Shown here: piece by piece, positions 1 through 9,204 of the stretch
Layout of the letters: every line of letters starts with the position of its first letter
How positions within the stretch are numbered: position 1 is the stretch's first letter
Assembly: GCA_020634245.1 (NCBI GenBank)
Contig: JACKCC010000024.1
Span: 1-64,000, forward strand
DNA length: 64,000 nt
Reading direction: 5' to 3'
Source: Ardenticatenaceae bacterium
GTDB taxonomy: Bacteria > Chloroflexota > Anaerolineae > Promineifilales > Promineifilaceae
Notes under the pieces: model-generated
Told to the model about the DNA's origin: nothing
The model's database searches: none
The model's input: only the letters and a program-made list of their open reading frames with translations
Position numbers and translations under genes: made by a program

Positions 1-125
1 ATGGGAAAGGGTAAATTCATGTTGCACAAACGGCCGTTTCTGGATAATCTGTCAAAAAAATTATGGCAAAGGTGACGGCCGTTACCACCACCCAACCCGA
101 CGATTTCCCAACGAATGACCCCAAT

Positions 126-156
126 TTGTCACCGTTTTGCACTTTTATGCTACAAT
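126..156 (+). promoter_or_regulatory. Probable promoter of the moxR operon
   Basis: TTGTCA at 126-131 is followed after 19 bases by TACAAT at 151-156, and TGC directly before the -10 box makes it an extended -10. It lies 45 bases before the moxR start, and AAGGAG at 188-193 is the ribosome binding site. The spacing is long, so the -35 assignment is weak. The remaining upstream sequence (1-125) contains two ACGGCCGT octamers and no gene that can be supported. Confidence 0.45.
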
Positions 157-200
157 ATCCAGCAACCAACATCCAGTAACCATTTACAAGGAGCATACCT

Positions 201-1151
201 ATGGCAGATGTCCAGGCAATCGCCAACCGCATTGTAGAAAACGTCGAGCGCGTAATCGTCGGTAAACGACAATCTGTGCAGCTTACCGTGCTGGGGCTGC
301 TGTGTCAGGGGCACATTCTCATCGAAGACGTCCCCGGCGTTGGCAAAACGGTACTGGCCAAATCATTGGCCAAATCCGTCGGCTGTAAATTCCAGCGCAT
401 CCAGTTCACCCCCGACATGCTTCCCAGCGATGTCACCGGCATCTCCGTCTTCAACCAGAAAACCCGCGAATTTGAATTCCGGCCCGGCCCCATCCACGCC
501 CAAATCGTCCTGGTGGACGAAATCAATCGGGCTACTCCCAAAACACAATCGGCCTTGTTGGAATCGATGGAGGAGCGGCAGGTGACGGTAGACGGCGTTA
601 CCCATGAACTGGAAACACCCTTCATGGTCCTGGCTACCCAAAACCCTATCGAGTACGAAGGCACTTTCCCCCTGCCCGAAGCCCAACTCGACCGCTTCAT
701 GCTCCGCATCCGCCTGGGCTACCCCAGCAAAGAAGAAGAAGTCGATGTTTTGGACCGGCAGCGGCAAACCCACCCCATCAACAATTTAGAACAAGTCGTT
801 TCGGTGGAAGAACTGCTAACTGCTCAGGAAGCGATCAAAGAGATCTACATCGATGAACACGTCAAGCATTACATCGTGGAGATCGTGCGGCAAACCCGCG
901 AACATCCCGACGTCTATCTCGGCTCCAGTTCGCGTGGCGCGCTGGCCATTTACCGGCTGGGGCAGGCACGGGCCGCCATATTTGGCCGCGATTTTGTTTT
1001 GCCCGACGACGTCAAAGCATTGGCCAAAGTCGCCCTGGGCCACCGTATTATTGTCGGTCCCGCCGCCCGTATCAAAGATATTGAGCCGGATGCCATCGTC
1101 CAGGAAATACTGGATCGCGTAGCCGTACCCGGCGCTCAAGTAAAGGTCTGA
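201..1151 (+). CDS. MoxR-family AAA+ ATPase
   Basis: This is a 316-residue AAA+ ATPase of the MoxR type (AAA_3), a family that works as a chaperone-like ATPase for maturing or assembling partner proteins. Walker A PGVGKT lies near residues 45-50 and Walker B LVDEINRA near 105-112, followed by TQNPIEYEGTFPLPEAQLDR (sensor 1 and arginine-finger region), all typical of MoxR. The C-terminal lid domain is present and the length is normal. The ATG has AAGGAG seven bases upstream. A DUF58 gene follows one base after the stop, the classic MoxR-DUF58 pairing, so the two probably work together in the envelope; the client is unknown. Confidence 0.95.
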   Translation: MADVQAIANRIVENVERVIVGKRQSVQLTVLGLLCQGHILIEDVPGVGKTVLAKSLAKSVGCKFQRIQFTPDMLPSDVTGISVFNQKTREFEFRPGPIHAQIVLVDEINRATPKTQSALLESMEERQVTVDGVTHELETPFMVLATQNPIEYEGTFPLPEAQLDRFMLRIRLGYPSKEEEVDVLDRQRQTHPINNLEQVVSVEELLTAQEAIKEIYIDEHVKHYIVEIVRQTREHPDVYLGSSSRGALAIYRLGQARAAIFGRDFVLPDDVKALAKVALGHRIIVGPAARIKDIEPDAIVQEILDRVAVPGAQVKV

Positions 1152-1152
1152 C

Positions 1153-2439
1153 ATGCGCCACCGGCGAACGACCGCTTTTATTCTGGCCTTTCTCGCCCTG
1201 TTGAGCGGCCTGGCCACCGGGCGGGCGATTTTGTTCAACCTAGCCTACCTGCTGGGCTTGTTGATCATCGTCTCTTTTGCCTGGGCCTGGATCAATCTGA
1301 ACTGGGTGAAGCTCTCGCGCAACACGCGCACCCGGCGTACACAAGTGGGACGGCCGTTAGAAGAACGCTTTACCGTCCAAAATACCAGCATTGTGCCTAA
1401 ACTATGGCTGGAAATTCGGGATTTCGGCAACGTACCCGGCCATTACAGCAGTCACGTCATCCACAGCCTGGGCGGGCGCAGCGCCTACACCTGGCGCATC
1501 AACACCATCTGCACCGAACGCGGCCGTTACCAACTTGGCCCCATCCGGCTGCGCACCAGCGACCCGTTTGGCCTGTTCCCGATGGAACGGGATTTTGCGG
1601 CCACGACCCACGTCGTCGTTTATCCGCTGACTTTTGACATTCACCAGTTTGCCCTGCCCATCGGGATTTTGCCCGGTGGCGATGCCCTGCGGCGGCGTAC
1701 CCATTACATCACCACCAACGCCGCCGGCGTGCGCGATTATGCGCCTGGCGACAGTTTCGGCCGGATTCATTGGCCCAGCACGGCGCGACGCGACCGGCTC
1801 ATCGTCAAAGAGTTCGAGTTAGACCCGCTGGCCGACATCTGGATTGTGCCTGATATGGCTATTTTTGGACACGTGGCTCCCAAAACCAACACTGTCAAAC
1901 GGTTGAGCGATTTACCGCCCTGGATGCAGTTGGACGAGTTTGAACTGCCGGAAACGACGGAAGAGTACACGGTAGCCATTGCTGCTTCTCTGGCACAATA
2001 CTTTTTGCGGCGCGACCGGGCGGTGGGATTGGTCGGCTACGGACAGTCGAATGAAGTCGTCCAACCTGATCGAGGCGAGCGGCAGTTGAACCGCATTTTG
2101 GAGACGCTGGCCGTTTTGCGGGCGCAGGGGCAGGTGCCGCTGGCCGACGTTTTGCAAGCTGAATCGCATCTATTTCCAAGAGGCACGACCGTTATTGTGG
2201 TAACGGCCAGCGCCGATGAGGATTGGGCGCTGGCAGCGCGGCAGGTAGCCCGGCGCGGTCTGCGTATTGTTTCGGTGCTGGTTAACCCGGAATCGTTTGG
2301 CGGGCGATTTTCGGCTGCGCCACTGGCCTCGCTGCTGCAAGCCGGCGGGATGGGGGCGTATGTGGTGAACTGCGGGGATAATTTAACGGCCGTTCTCAGT
2401 CAAAACGGCAAACAAGCGGGGTATTACACCGTTGCCTGA
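1153..2439 (+). CDS. DUF58 domain protein, MoxR partner
   Basis: A 428-residue protein with two N-terminal membrane segments (about residues 7-45), a beta-rich middle and the DUF58 signature around residues 195-225: YAPGDSFGRIHWPSTARRD then LIVKEFE. DUF58 proteins have a von Willebrand A-like C-terminal part and are almost always encoded next to a MoxR ATPase. Here the gene starts one base after moxR and overlaps the next gene by eight bases, so all three are likely one transcript. Role by family association only: membrane partner of MoxR. The biochemical function is not established. Confidence 0.9.
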   Translation: MRHRRTTAFILAFLALLSGLATGRAILFNLAYLLGLLIIVSFAWAWINLNWVKLSRNTRTRRTQVGRPLEERFTVQNTSIVPKLWLEIRDFGNVPGHYSSHVIHSLGGRSAYTWRINTICTERGRYQLGPIRLRTSDPFGLFPMERDFAATTHVVVYPLTFDIHQFALPIGILPGGDALRRRTHYITTNAAGVRDYAPGDSFGRIHWPSTARRDRLIVKEFELDPLADIWIVPDMAIFGHVAPKTNTVKRLSDLPPWMQLDEFELPETTEEYTVAIAASLAQYFLRRDRAVGLVGYGQSNEVVQPDRGERQLNRILETLAVLRAQGQVPLADVLQAESHLFPRGTTVIVVTASADEDWALAARQVARRGLRIVSVLVNPESFGGRFSAAPLASLLQAGGMGAYVVNCGDNLTAVLSQNGKQAGYYTVA

Positions 2440-3274
2440 TTCAAATCTCATTCAACAAATCAACCAAACCAAAATTTTGTCCAACAGTTTGCCCATTTGG
2501 GGCTTCGGCCAGATGGGTGTCGGCCTCAAAACACCCGATGCCATGCTGTACATCGACCTGTGTCTGTCAGATGGCGTGCGGGAACTGTTCGGCGAGTTTT
2601 GGGTGCGGGCTTACGATCCGCCGGTAGAACCCAGCCGCATCAACAACGCCGATTTCTATTTGATAACTCATGAGCATATGGATCATCTCGATCCGCGAAC
2701 GGTTGGCCCCATTGCCCAGGCATCGCCGCAGGCCAAATTTGTAGCACCGGGCTGGTGTGTTGATTTGCTCCACGAATGCGGCGTGTCTGATGAGCGGATT
2801 ATTGTGCCGGAAGCGTTGAAGCCGTTTGCGCTGCCGGGGACTGGTGTGGTGGTTACGGCCGTGCCCTCGGCCCATTACAAAAAAGAGTATGATGAACAAA
2901 AAGGGTACCGCTGGCTGGGCTATCTCATCGAAAGCAACGGCGTCCGCTTTTACCACGCCGGCGACACGATTATTTACGATGATTACATCGAGACGCTGCA
3001 ACGACTGCCCCTGCCTGACGTGGTAATGCTGCCGGTAAACGGCCGTGACCACTACCGCGAAACCGAATTCGACGTGACGGGTAATCTGCTGCCTGTGGAA
3101 GCGGCCCGTCTGGCCCGCGACCTGGGCTGGGACACGCTCATTCCGGGGCACAACGACCTGTACCCCAACAACACGATCCCGTTCGGTGAAATCGTGCACG
3201 TGCTGGAAACAACAGCACCCCGGCAAAAACACAAGTTTTTGCAGCCGGGAGAGTTATTTTACTACGTTAAATAG
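2432..3274 (+). CDS. Metallo-beta-lactamase-fold hydrolase (UlaG-like)
   Basis: A 280-residue metallo-beta-lactamase-fold protein. The metal-binding motif HEHMDHLD is at about residues 77-84, and later ligands appear in FYHAGDT and near LIPGHND. The overall form resembles the UlaG-like branch of predicted metal-dependent hydrolases, whose substrates vary. The start is TTG at 2432, inside the end of the DUF58 gene (eight-base overlap), suggesting translational coupling; no ATG lies near enough to replace it. Substrate unknown. The link to MoxR-DUF58 is positional only. Confidence 0.85.
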   Translation: MPDSNLIQQINQTKILSNSLPIWGFGQMGVGLKTPDAMLYIDLCLSDGVRELFGEFWVRAYDPPVEPSRINNADFYLITHEHMDHLDPRTVGPIAQASPQAKFVAPGWCVDLLHECGVSDERIIVPEALKPFALPGTGVVVTAVPSAHYKKEYDEQKGYRWLGYLIESNGVRFYHAGDTIIYDDYIETLQRLPLPDVVMLPVNGRDHYRETEFDVTGNLLPVEAARLARDLGWDTLIPGHNDLYPNNTIPFGEIVHVLETTAPRQKHKFLQPGELFYYVK

Positions 3275-3300
3275 AGACAAGGTTAGGGAAAGGAATTGAT

Positions 3301-3365
3301 CCACAGATTGCCCAGATTTCGCAGATTATCAACCTAAAAATCTGTGTAATCTGCGAAATCTGTGG
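3301..3365. repeat. Intergenic inverted repeat, CCACAGATT/CGCAGATT word family
   Basis: The left arm carries CCACAGATT..CGCAGATTA and the right arm is its near-perfect reverse complement, separated by about a dozen A-rich bases. It lies between two convergent genes and may act as a bidirectional terminator. A relative using the same words lies at 22288-22350. Confidence 0.8.
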
Positions 3366-3389
3366 TTGTTGTTTTTTGCAATTAAGAGC

Positions 3390-4760
3390 TTAGGAAACCA
3401 TCAAGGGAATGGTTTCAGTGTGCTGGGGCTGTGGTTTGTCAACGGCCGTACCCGACATGCTCCACGGCCCGGTATGTTTAATCTTCACAGGCACGATTTG
3501 GCCCTTCAGTTCACGCGGATCATCGAAAAAGACCAGCTTGCCCTGCGGGGAACGGCCGCGCCAGCGGCCTTTGTGCGTATCTTCAACCAACACCTCAACC
3601 ACCTGACCGCGCCATTCTTTCATCTTCGCCGTTAGAATGTCCTTTTGCAGCTCCTCAATCAGGTGGAAGCGGCGGCGCTTTTCCTCATCGGACACATCGT
3701 CCTCCATGCGGCGGTCGCTGACTGTGCCGGGACGCGGACTGTAGCGGGCCAGGTGAATCTTGTCCAGCTTCAAATCGGCCAGCAGATCATACGTTTCCTG
3801 GAACTGGGCCTCGGTTTCGCCGGGGAAGCCGACGATGATGTCACAGTGAACGGCCGTGCCCGGCACAATGTCACGGATGCGGTGAATCAGTTGGCGGTAT
3901 TCGGCATTGGTATAGCCACGCTTCATGTTCACCAGCACCGCATCATTGCCCGCCTGAATCGGCACTTCGATTTGGGGCATCACTTTAGGCAAATCGCGCA
4001 CGGCGTACAGAATTTTGTCGGTCATGTAGTTGGGATGGCTGGTCAGGAAGCGGATGCGCTCCAGGCCATCAATCCCGTTGATGACTCGCAACAAATCGGC
4101 TAAATCGGGGCCATCGGGGACATCATACCCGTATCTGTCCACAATTTGACCCAGCAAAACCACTTCTTTCACGCCCTGCCCCACCAACGACCGCACTTCG
4201 GCAGCAATTTCACCGACGGGACGGCTGCGTTCAATGCCCCGCTTTTGCGGGATGATGCAGAAGCTGCACGCATGAGAGCAGCCGTAAACGATAGAAACCG
4301 GCGCAGAAACCAGTTCGCCGCGCTGATCGGCGGGCAAAATCACCTCGCCATCCTGCCAGGCGTGCAGTTGGCTGATGGAGGCTCGTTCCAGTGCTAAATC
4401 TTCACCTTCGGTGAGATGGGCCACCAGCGGTGCGCCATCGGTGGCCGGTTCCATGAACACGTCCACAAAGGGGAAAGTCTTCTCCAAAGCCTCGTTGCCG
4501 CGCACGCCGACGACGCAGCCCATGACAGCTACCGTCATATCGGGCCGCTGCGCTTTGGCGTGTTTCAACATATGCAGCTTGCCATACGCCTTGTCCTCAG
4601 ACTGCTGGCGCACGGTGCAGGTCTGCAAGACAATCACATCGGCGTCATCGGCCGACGGCGTAGATTGGTAACCCAGTTTTTCCAATTCGGTAGCCACGCG
4701 CCGGGCATCGGCATAATTCATCTGGCAGCCGGTGATCCAGAAATGGTATTTTTTGGTCAT
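3390..4760 (-). CDS. miaB: tRNA-2-methylthio-N6-dimethylallyladenosine synthase MiaB
   Basis: A 456-residue radical-SAM methylthiotransferase that adds a methylthio group to isopentenyl-adenosine 37 of tRNA. The UPF0004 domain starts with MTKKYHFWITGCQMN, very like other MiaB N termini, with further cysteines in QTCTVR and MGCV for the auxiliary cluster. The radical-SAM CxxxCxxC is seen in GCSHACSFCIIPQKRG near residue 165. A TRAM domain closes the protein (RGQVVEVLVED, KGRWRGR). I use the ATG at 4760 because the homologous N terminus begins there; an in-frame TTG lies 12 bases upstream. Alternatives such as MtaB or RimO are less likely given the start motif. Confidence 0.93.
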   Translation of the reverse strand: MTKKYHFWITGCQMNYADARRVATELEKLGYQSTPSADDADVIVLQTCTVRQQSEDKAYGKLHMLKHAKAQRPDMTVAVMGCVVGVRGNEALEKTFPFVDVFMEPATDGAPLVAHLTEGEDLALERASISQLHAWQDGEVILPADQRGELVSAPVSIVYGCSHACSFCIIPQKRGIERSRPVGEIAAEVRSLVGQGVKEVVLLGQIVDRYGYDVPDGPDLADLLRVINGIDGLERIRFLTSHPNYMTDKILYAVRDLPKVMPQIEVPIQAGNDAVLVNMKRGYTNAEYRQLIHRIRDIVPGTAVHCDIIVGFPGETEAQFQETYDLLADLKLDKIHLARYSPRPGTVSDRRMEDDVSDEEKRRRFHLIEELQKDILTAKMKEWRGQVVEVLVEDTHKGRWRGRSPQGKLVFFDDPRELKGQIVPVKIKHTGPWSMSGTAVDKPQPQHTETIPLMVS

Positions 4761-4778
4761 AAATTTTTCCAAGAAAAG

Positions 4779-4849
4779 AGACTGGAGACTGGAGATTAGA
4801 GATTGGAGACTTTTCAGTCTCTTCTCTAGTCCCTAGTCCCCAGTCTCCC
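4779..4849. repeat. Intergenic inverted repeat, GGAGACT/GGAGATT word family
   Basis: Iterated words ACTGGAGACTGGAGATTAG on one arm face AGTCTCTTCTCTAGTCCC on the other across a short TTTTCA loop. It fills the gap between the methyltransferase stop and miaB start. Similar repeats sit at 12162-12232 and 19890-19945. Confidence 0.85.
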
Positions 4850-5641
4850 CAAGATAATTGCTTCGGTAAACCGAAAGGTGATTCTATCGCCCGCGACTTG
4901 CAGCGTCAAGAACGCGGCGGCGCGCTGCGGGGCTTGCAGGAGCATGGCCCGCAGGCGGGTGCGGTTGACGGGGGAGACGCGCATCCGGTGAACGTAAGCG
5001 TCAAAATCGAGCCACATATCGGCCGTTTCCTGGTGGGTGATGGCGAATCCCGCTTCGCGGTACAGGTCAATCCATTCGTCCAGGCTGAGGCAACGGCCGT
5101 GACTGGGGTCTCTCAATTTCTCATACGCATTAATGTACTCACCAGCCTCTTGTTCGATTCTAGCTTTTTTGCCACGCAAACGGCTGCCGGGCACCACATT
5201 ATCGACCACTGCCAACAGGCCGCCGGGCCGCAAAACGCGGGCTGCTTCGGCCACAAATTGGGCCAGGTTGGGGAAATGATGAGCCGCCAACCGGCAGGTG
5301 ACCAGGTCAAAGGTGGCATCGTCGAAGGGCAGGGATTCAGCATCGGCCGTTTCCGTGGTAAAGTTGGTGAAGCCGCGCTCCTGGGCCAGCCGGGCGGCTT
5401 CGGCCAGCATTTCGGCGGTGATGTCGCTGGCAACGACCTGGGCAACGTGCGGGGTGAAGGTTAGTGCCGTGTGGCCCGCGCCGGTGGCCACGTCAAGGAC
5501 ATGCCAGTCGGGCTGTGGTTGGGTCAATTCGAGGAGCCGGTTGAGGCTGTAACCCTGGGCATGGATGCCGCTGGCGGCGTAATCGGCCGCCGCCCGGCCA
5601 AAGAGATGTTGGACTTGTTGTTTGTTATTATTCGGCTGCAT
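4826..5641 (-). CDS. Class I SAM-dependent methyltransferase (UbiE/Methyltransf_11 type)
   Basis: A 271-residue class I methyltransferase. Motif I is VLDVATGAGHTA near residue 50, followed by the acidic loop VASDITAEML, motif ADAESLPFDDATFDLVTCR, and the post-I motif EAARVLRPGGLLAVVD. This arrangement is common to UbiE/MenG-like and other small-molecule methyltransferases, so the substrate cannot be named. I use the ATG at 5641; an in-frame TTG lies six bases further upstream. The 3' end abuts a word-type hairpin shared with miaB, which is transcribed behind it on the same strand. The next gene upstream is divergent. Confidence 0.85.
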   Translation of the reverse strand: MQPNNNKQQVQHLFGRAAADYAASGIHAQGYSLNRLLELTQPQPDWHVLDVATGAGHTALTFTPHVAQVVASDITAEMLAEAARLAQERGFTNFTTETADAESLPFDDATFDLVTCRLAAHHFPNLAQFVAEAARVLRPGGLLAVVDNVVPGSRLRGKKARIEQEAGEYINAYEKLRDPSHGRCLSLDEWIDLYREAGFAITHQETADMWLDFDAYVHRMRVSPVNRTRLRAMLLQAPQRAAAFLTLQVAGDRITFRFTEAIILGRLGTRD

Positions 5642-5796
5642 TTTCAAGGCCTAAAATTCTGGTAAGATTATCAAGGAGTCAGTCAGATTATGTACAATGA
5701 TAACGGGTGAAAGCATAAATGCCGAAATTTCCTGCTTAACATTTATAATTTCGGTTTGGAAAATTGCTCTATTCTTTTAATTAGGAGGGGCTAATC

Positions 5797-6900
5797 ATGA
5801 CATATTATGTTAATCTTTTTTCACCAGAAACTTATGAAGCGTTTAGCAAATCAGACCGAACCGTTTCTGGTTTTAGGTTACGTCAAAAGAATGTAGCCGG
5901 TAAAATAAACGTTGGCGACAGATTGATTTGCTACATGACTAAGCTATCCCGCTGGATAGGTGTCCTTGAAGTAATTGAAACCTATTATGAAGATGACACG
6001 CCAATTTTCTATCTAGAAAAAGATCCTTTCGTTATTCGTTTCAAAGTTAAACCAACGGCATGGTTAGCAAAAGAAAGGGCTATTCCAATTCGAGATAATC
6101 GTGTTTGGGATGTGTTGAGTTTCACAAAGGGCCATGACAAAAAATCATCAAGCTGGACTGGAAAACTTCGAAGCAGCCTGAATCGATTGAACAAGGCGGA
6201 TGGGGAGTTTTTAGAGAATTTAATCCTAAAGCAAATCAGTAATGGTGAAGATTTTCCATTGGATGAAAAAGAATATGAAAAGTTAATTACTCATCAGGTA
6301 CGTCGCCTAGATAAGACTGTAACCGTATCAGTTCCTAAAGATGAAGATGAAGAAATTCTTCCTGCCACACCCCCTACAACTGATATTAGAGAGTCAACGA
6401 AAATACAAGCTCTCATTGGGAAGATTGGCTTAACAATGGGAATGCATATATGGATTCCTAAAAATGATAGAAGTGCCGTTTTGAAAGAACCAAGTACTGA
6501 AAGTTTACAAATTCTCGATATCTTGCCTCTAAATTACGATGAAACGACTCTAAAAACGATAGAGCAAATTGATGTTTTATGGCTACGAGGCCGTTCTATC
6601 GTCCGAGCCTTTGAGGTTGAACACACCACTTCAATTTATTCAGGGATTTTACGAATGGCTGATTTATTAGCATTGCAACCCAATATGGACATCAAATTGC
6701 ATATTGTTGCCCCTGAAGAAAGGCGGGAAAAAGTTTTTAGGGAATTACTACGGCCAGTATTTTCTCTGCTTGAAAAAGGGCCACTTTCAGAAAGCTGTAC
6801 GTATCTTTCTTATGATAGTGTTCGAGAAATTTCAAAATTGAAGCATTTATTACATCTTTCTGATTCCGTTTTGGAAGAATATATTGAAGAAGCTGAGTAA
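5797..6900 (+). CDS. EVE-domain protein with C-terminal PD-(D/E)XK-like nuclease domain
   Basis: A 367-residue two-domain protein. Residues 1-110 resemble an EVE domain (start MTYYVNLFSPETYEAF, then NVGDRLICYMTKLSRWIGVLEV), a fold of the PUA-like superfamily that reads modified bases. The C-terminal half (about 205-345) has IDVLWLRGRSIVRAFEVE, spaced like the D...(E/D)x(K/E) core of PD-(D/E)XK nucleases, then HTTSIYSG and an alternating helix-strand pattern. Together they suggest a modification-dependent restriction enzyme; this is inference. The gene is much more AT-rich than its neighbours, has no ACGGCCGT octamer, and stands alone, all signs of transfer. AGGAGG at 5782-5787 sets the ATG. 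Confidence 0.75.
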   Translation: MTYYVNLFSPETYEAFSKSDRTVSGFRLRQKNVAGKINVGDRLICYMTKLSRWIGVLEVIETYYEDDTPIFYLEKDPFVIRFKVKPTAWLAKERAIPIRDNRVWDVLSFTKGHDKKSSSWTGKLRSSLNRLNKADGEFLENLILKQISNGEDFPLDEKEYEKLITHQVRRLDKTVTVSVPKDEDEEILPATPPTTDIRESTKIQALIGKIGLTMGMHIWIPKNDRSAVLKEPSTESLQILDILPLNYDETTLKTIEQIDVLWLRGRSIVRAFEVEHTTSIYSGILRMADLLALQPNMDIKLHIVAPEERREKVFRELLRPVFSLLEKGPLSESCTYLSYDSVREISKLKHLLHLSDSVLEEYIEEAE

Positions 6901-6915
6901 AAACAGGGTGGTGAC

Positions 6916-9159
6916 TTAATTATTCACCCACACGGCCGTTCCACATTGATCTTGTCCATGAAACAACGGCCGTTCGTAACGGGAACCAGGCGCAATCAAC
7001 CGCAGCACTCCCTCATCGGGCAGGACGAACCAGTTACCATCGGCCGACCAGTCAATGCCATCAGGGCTGAGAAATGCCGCCGAATAGGTGCGGTTTTGCT
7101 GGCGCTCCAAGTCGTGAACGTAGTAAACCGGGCTGCCTGCTTCCATGCCCATAACGGTCAGGTAACGGCCGTTCCCCTCAATCTGCGCCGGAAATCCCTG
7201 GGCGTCTGCCAATTCCAACAGCAGTTCAATCTTGCCAGTCCGCTGGTTGACGGTGAACCAGTCATCTTGCCGGGGGACGGCCGTGTTCAACACCGTCGTT
7301 GTCTGCACAATCCACAAATCGCTTTGGGTGGGATGATGGGTGACAGACAACATGAGTAAATGAAGCGGGCGGCCGAATTCCGGTAAAGCATCGCGTAGCA
7401 CCTGACTAGACAGCATGATTTCGGCTGACGTCAGGTCGGATATATCGGTCAGAACCAGTTCCGTTTCGCCGCCATTATTGATGAAGAAATCCAAATCCAA
7501 CGCTGGATCGGGGCGAACGTAGATAAACGTGGTGTCATTCAACCAAAGCGGCGACCAGCCCAGCCCAATTTCTTGCAGAATCTGGCCCTCGCCGTCACCC
7601 ATCGACAGAATTGGCAGTCCGAAGTCGCTCACATTTTGCAGGAGCGTGTGGTCATCACCGGGCGCGGTATGCTTTAATCTGTCCCAGTTTTGCAGTTGGC
7701 AGTCTGGGCCAGGACAAGTCGTTAAATCAAGGATGTCAAAACCGATCCGTCCCGTCTCTGCAGTGTCCTGGTAAAAAGTTAGAAAGTGTTTGCTGTCAGC
7801 AGCAGGCAGAACATAGGTAGAAGGCAGCCAGTAGGAACTGGGGGCATCGTCCAAGAGCAAAGTGACTTCACCATCCCGCCACAGGTAAAGCTGTCCCGCT
7901 GATTCGGCATCAAAGCGGTTGACGAGGAACACCGCCCCATCGTCATCAGGCATAGGAAATAATAGGATCCAGGTGGCCGGTGAAAAGTCACCAGGGAAAG
8001 CAGCGATCCCATCTCCCCAAGTGGATTGGGCCAGATCGTAACGCCAGATTTCAGGCGGTTGGCCGCCCTGGCATACCGTCAGGATGTCCTGCTGCGGCAG
8101 CGGGATGGGCGGCGGGATTTGAGCCTGCCACGGCCGTTCCCGCAGCAGCGGCGGTGGGCGTAGATCAAGTTGAGCGAGGATTTGTTTGATGGTTTGATAG
8201 TCGGGCTGCTGGGTGCGGTTGAACTCGAAAAAGAGAACGGCCGTTACCCAACCCGCATACCCATTCAGCAAAGCGTAATAACCGGCCTCATCCACAGGGC
8301 GGCCAACCAGCGTCGGTGCCGGCAGCGATAACAAGAGCGTATTGCCACCGCTGCGGCGCGGAAAAATCGTGCGGAAATCCTGCTCCAGAGCCAAAAGCTG
8401 GTCTTCGTCGGTTTCCAACGTCAGGCCTAGTTGGAAGTTAGACAGACAATTGGCCTCAGGCAGGCGGCAAAATTCAGCCAAACGTGCGTCCAGGTCAGCG
8501 GCCAATTTTTGGGCAATTTCCAAATCCCGTGCCGGAAAAGTCAAAATCAAGCGTCCGTCCTCCTCTGTGCGCGTTTGCCCCCAAAAGGCGGCGGCATCAG
8601 GTGGCGCAAGCTGCCATTGGCCGTCGTTGTTGGCGTAAACGGCCGTTTCCACCAGCGTCACCGTCTCTGTCACCGTGTCACTCAATTCCGTAATGTAGGG
8701 CATTTTGGTTTCGACAATGGCCGTTTGCAAATCGGGGGCCAGCATGATGACCGGTTCGGCTTGGGCCAGATAGGGAGCAACCCACAAGCCCAGCGGCGGC
8801 CTATCCCAAAATAACTGCCGGTCGACAAGCTGAACCTGCGTCGTTGACCAATCGCGGCTGTAAGGAAAAAGCATCGTGGCAAACACATCCACGTCACGGC
8901 TAGCGGCGGTTTGCATGACCAGTTGGTGGCTGGCCAACACATCATTGCTGACAAGGCGGCTGGTCTTGTTAGCCTGCCGGTTGAGCAGGACATAGGCTAC
9001 GCCGCCAATGATGATAAACAGCGCCAGCAGAGGCAGCCAGATGCGCCAATGTTTTAGAAGGGAAACGGCCCCGGCAAGCCCGCCCCCACCCGGCGTTACA
9101 TCCTGCTCTTCGGCCCACTCATGTTCTTGTTCTGCCTGCCATTCAAATTTGACCGGCAT
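6916..9159 (-). CDS. Membrane-anchored protein with C-terminal propeller-like region, paralogue 2
   Basis: A 747-residue protein I do not recognise as a named family. It has a short charged cytoplasmic N terminus, one membrane segment (about 42-60), and a large probably extracytoplasmic part. Residues 70-95 (VLASHQLVMQTAASRDVDVF) and 215-245 (PARDLEIAQKLAADLDARLAE) match the upstream paralogue closely. The C-terminal half holds repeats of the type FLSPDGIDWSADGNWFVLP, like WD40/PD40 blades, so a beta-propeller is likely. It lies 45 bases after its paralogue and is probably co-transcribed. Function unknown; ligand sensing at the envelope is a guess from architecture. Confidence 0.8.
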   Translation of the reverse strand: MPVKFEWQAEQEHEWAEEQDVTPGGGGLAGAVSLLKHWRIWLPLLALFIIIGGVAYVLLNRQANKTSRLVSNDVLASHQLVMQTAASRDVDVFATMLFPYSRDWSTTQVQLVDRQLFWDRPPLGLWVAPYLAQAEPVIMLAPDLQTAIVETKMPYITELSDTVTETVTLVETAVYANNDGQWQLAPPDAAAFWGQTRTEEDGRLILTFPARDLEIAQKLAADLDARLAEFCRLPEANCLSNFQLGLTLETDEDQLLALEQDFRTIFPRRSGGNTLLLSLPAPTLVGRPVDEAGYYALLNGYAGWVTAVLFFEFNRTQQPDYQTIKQILAQLDLRPPPLLRERPWQAQIPPPIPLPQQDILTVCQGGQPPEIWRYDLAQSTWGDGIAAFPGDFSPATWILLFPMPDDDGAVFLVNRFDAESAGQLYLWRDGEVTLLLDDAPSSYWLPSTYVLPAADSKHFLTFYQDTAETGRIGFDILDLTTCPGPDCQLQNWDRLKHTAPGDDHTLLQNVSDFGLPILSMGDGEGQILQEIGLGWSPLWLNDTTFIYVRPDPALDLDFFINNGGETELVLTDISDLTSAEIMLSSQVLRDALPEFGRPLHLLMLSVTHHPTQSDLWIVQTTTVLNTAVPRQDDWFTVNQRTGKIELLLELADAQGFPAQIEGNGRYLTVMGMEAGSPVYYVHDLERQQNRTYSAAFLSPDGIDWSADGNWFVLPDEGVLRLIAPGSRYERPLFHGQDQCGTAVWVNN

Positions 9160-9204
9160 CTCCTACCCCTTAAGAGCCATAGGGATTTCCTCTGGCTCTA
9201 TCGC

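Noticed and set aside
17..232. A minus-strand reading frame of 71 codons upstream of moxR
   Set aside because: It overlaps the moxR promoter and start and shows no family similarity.
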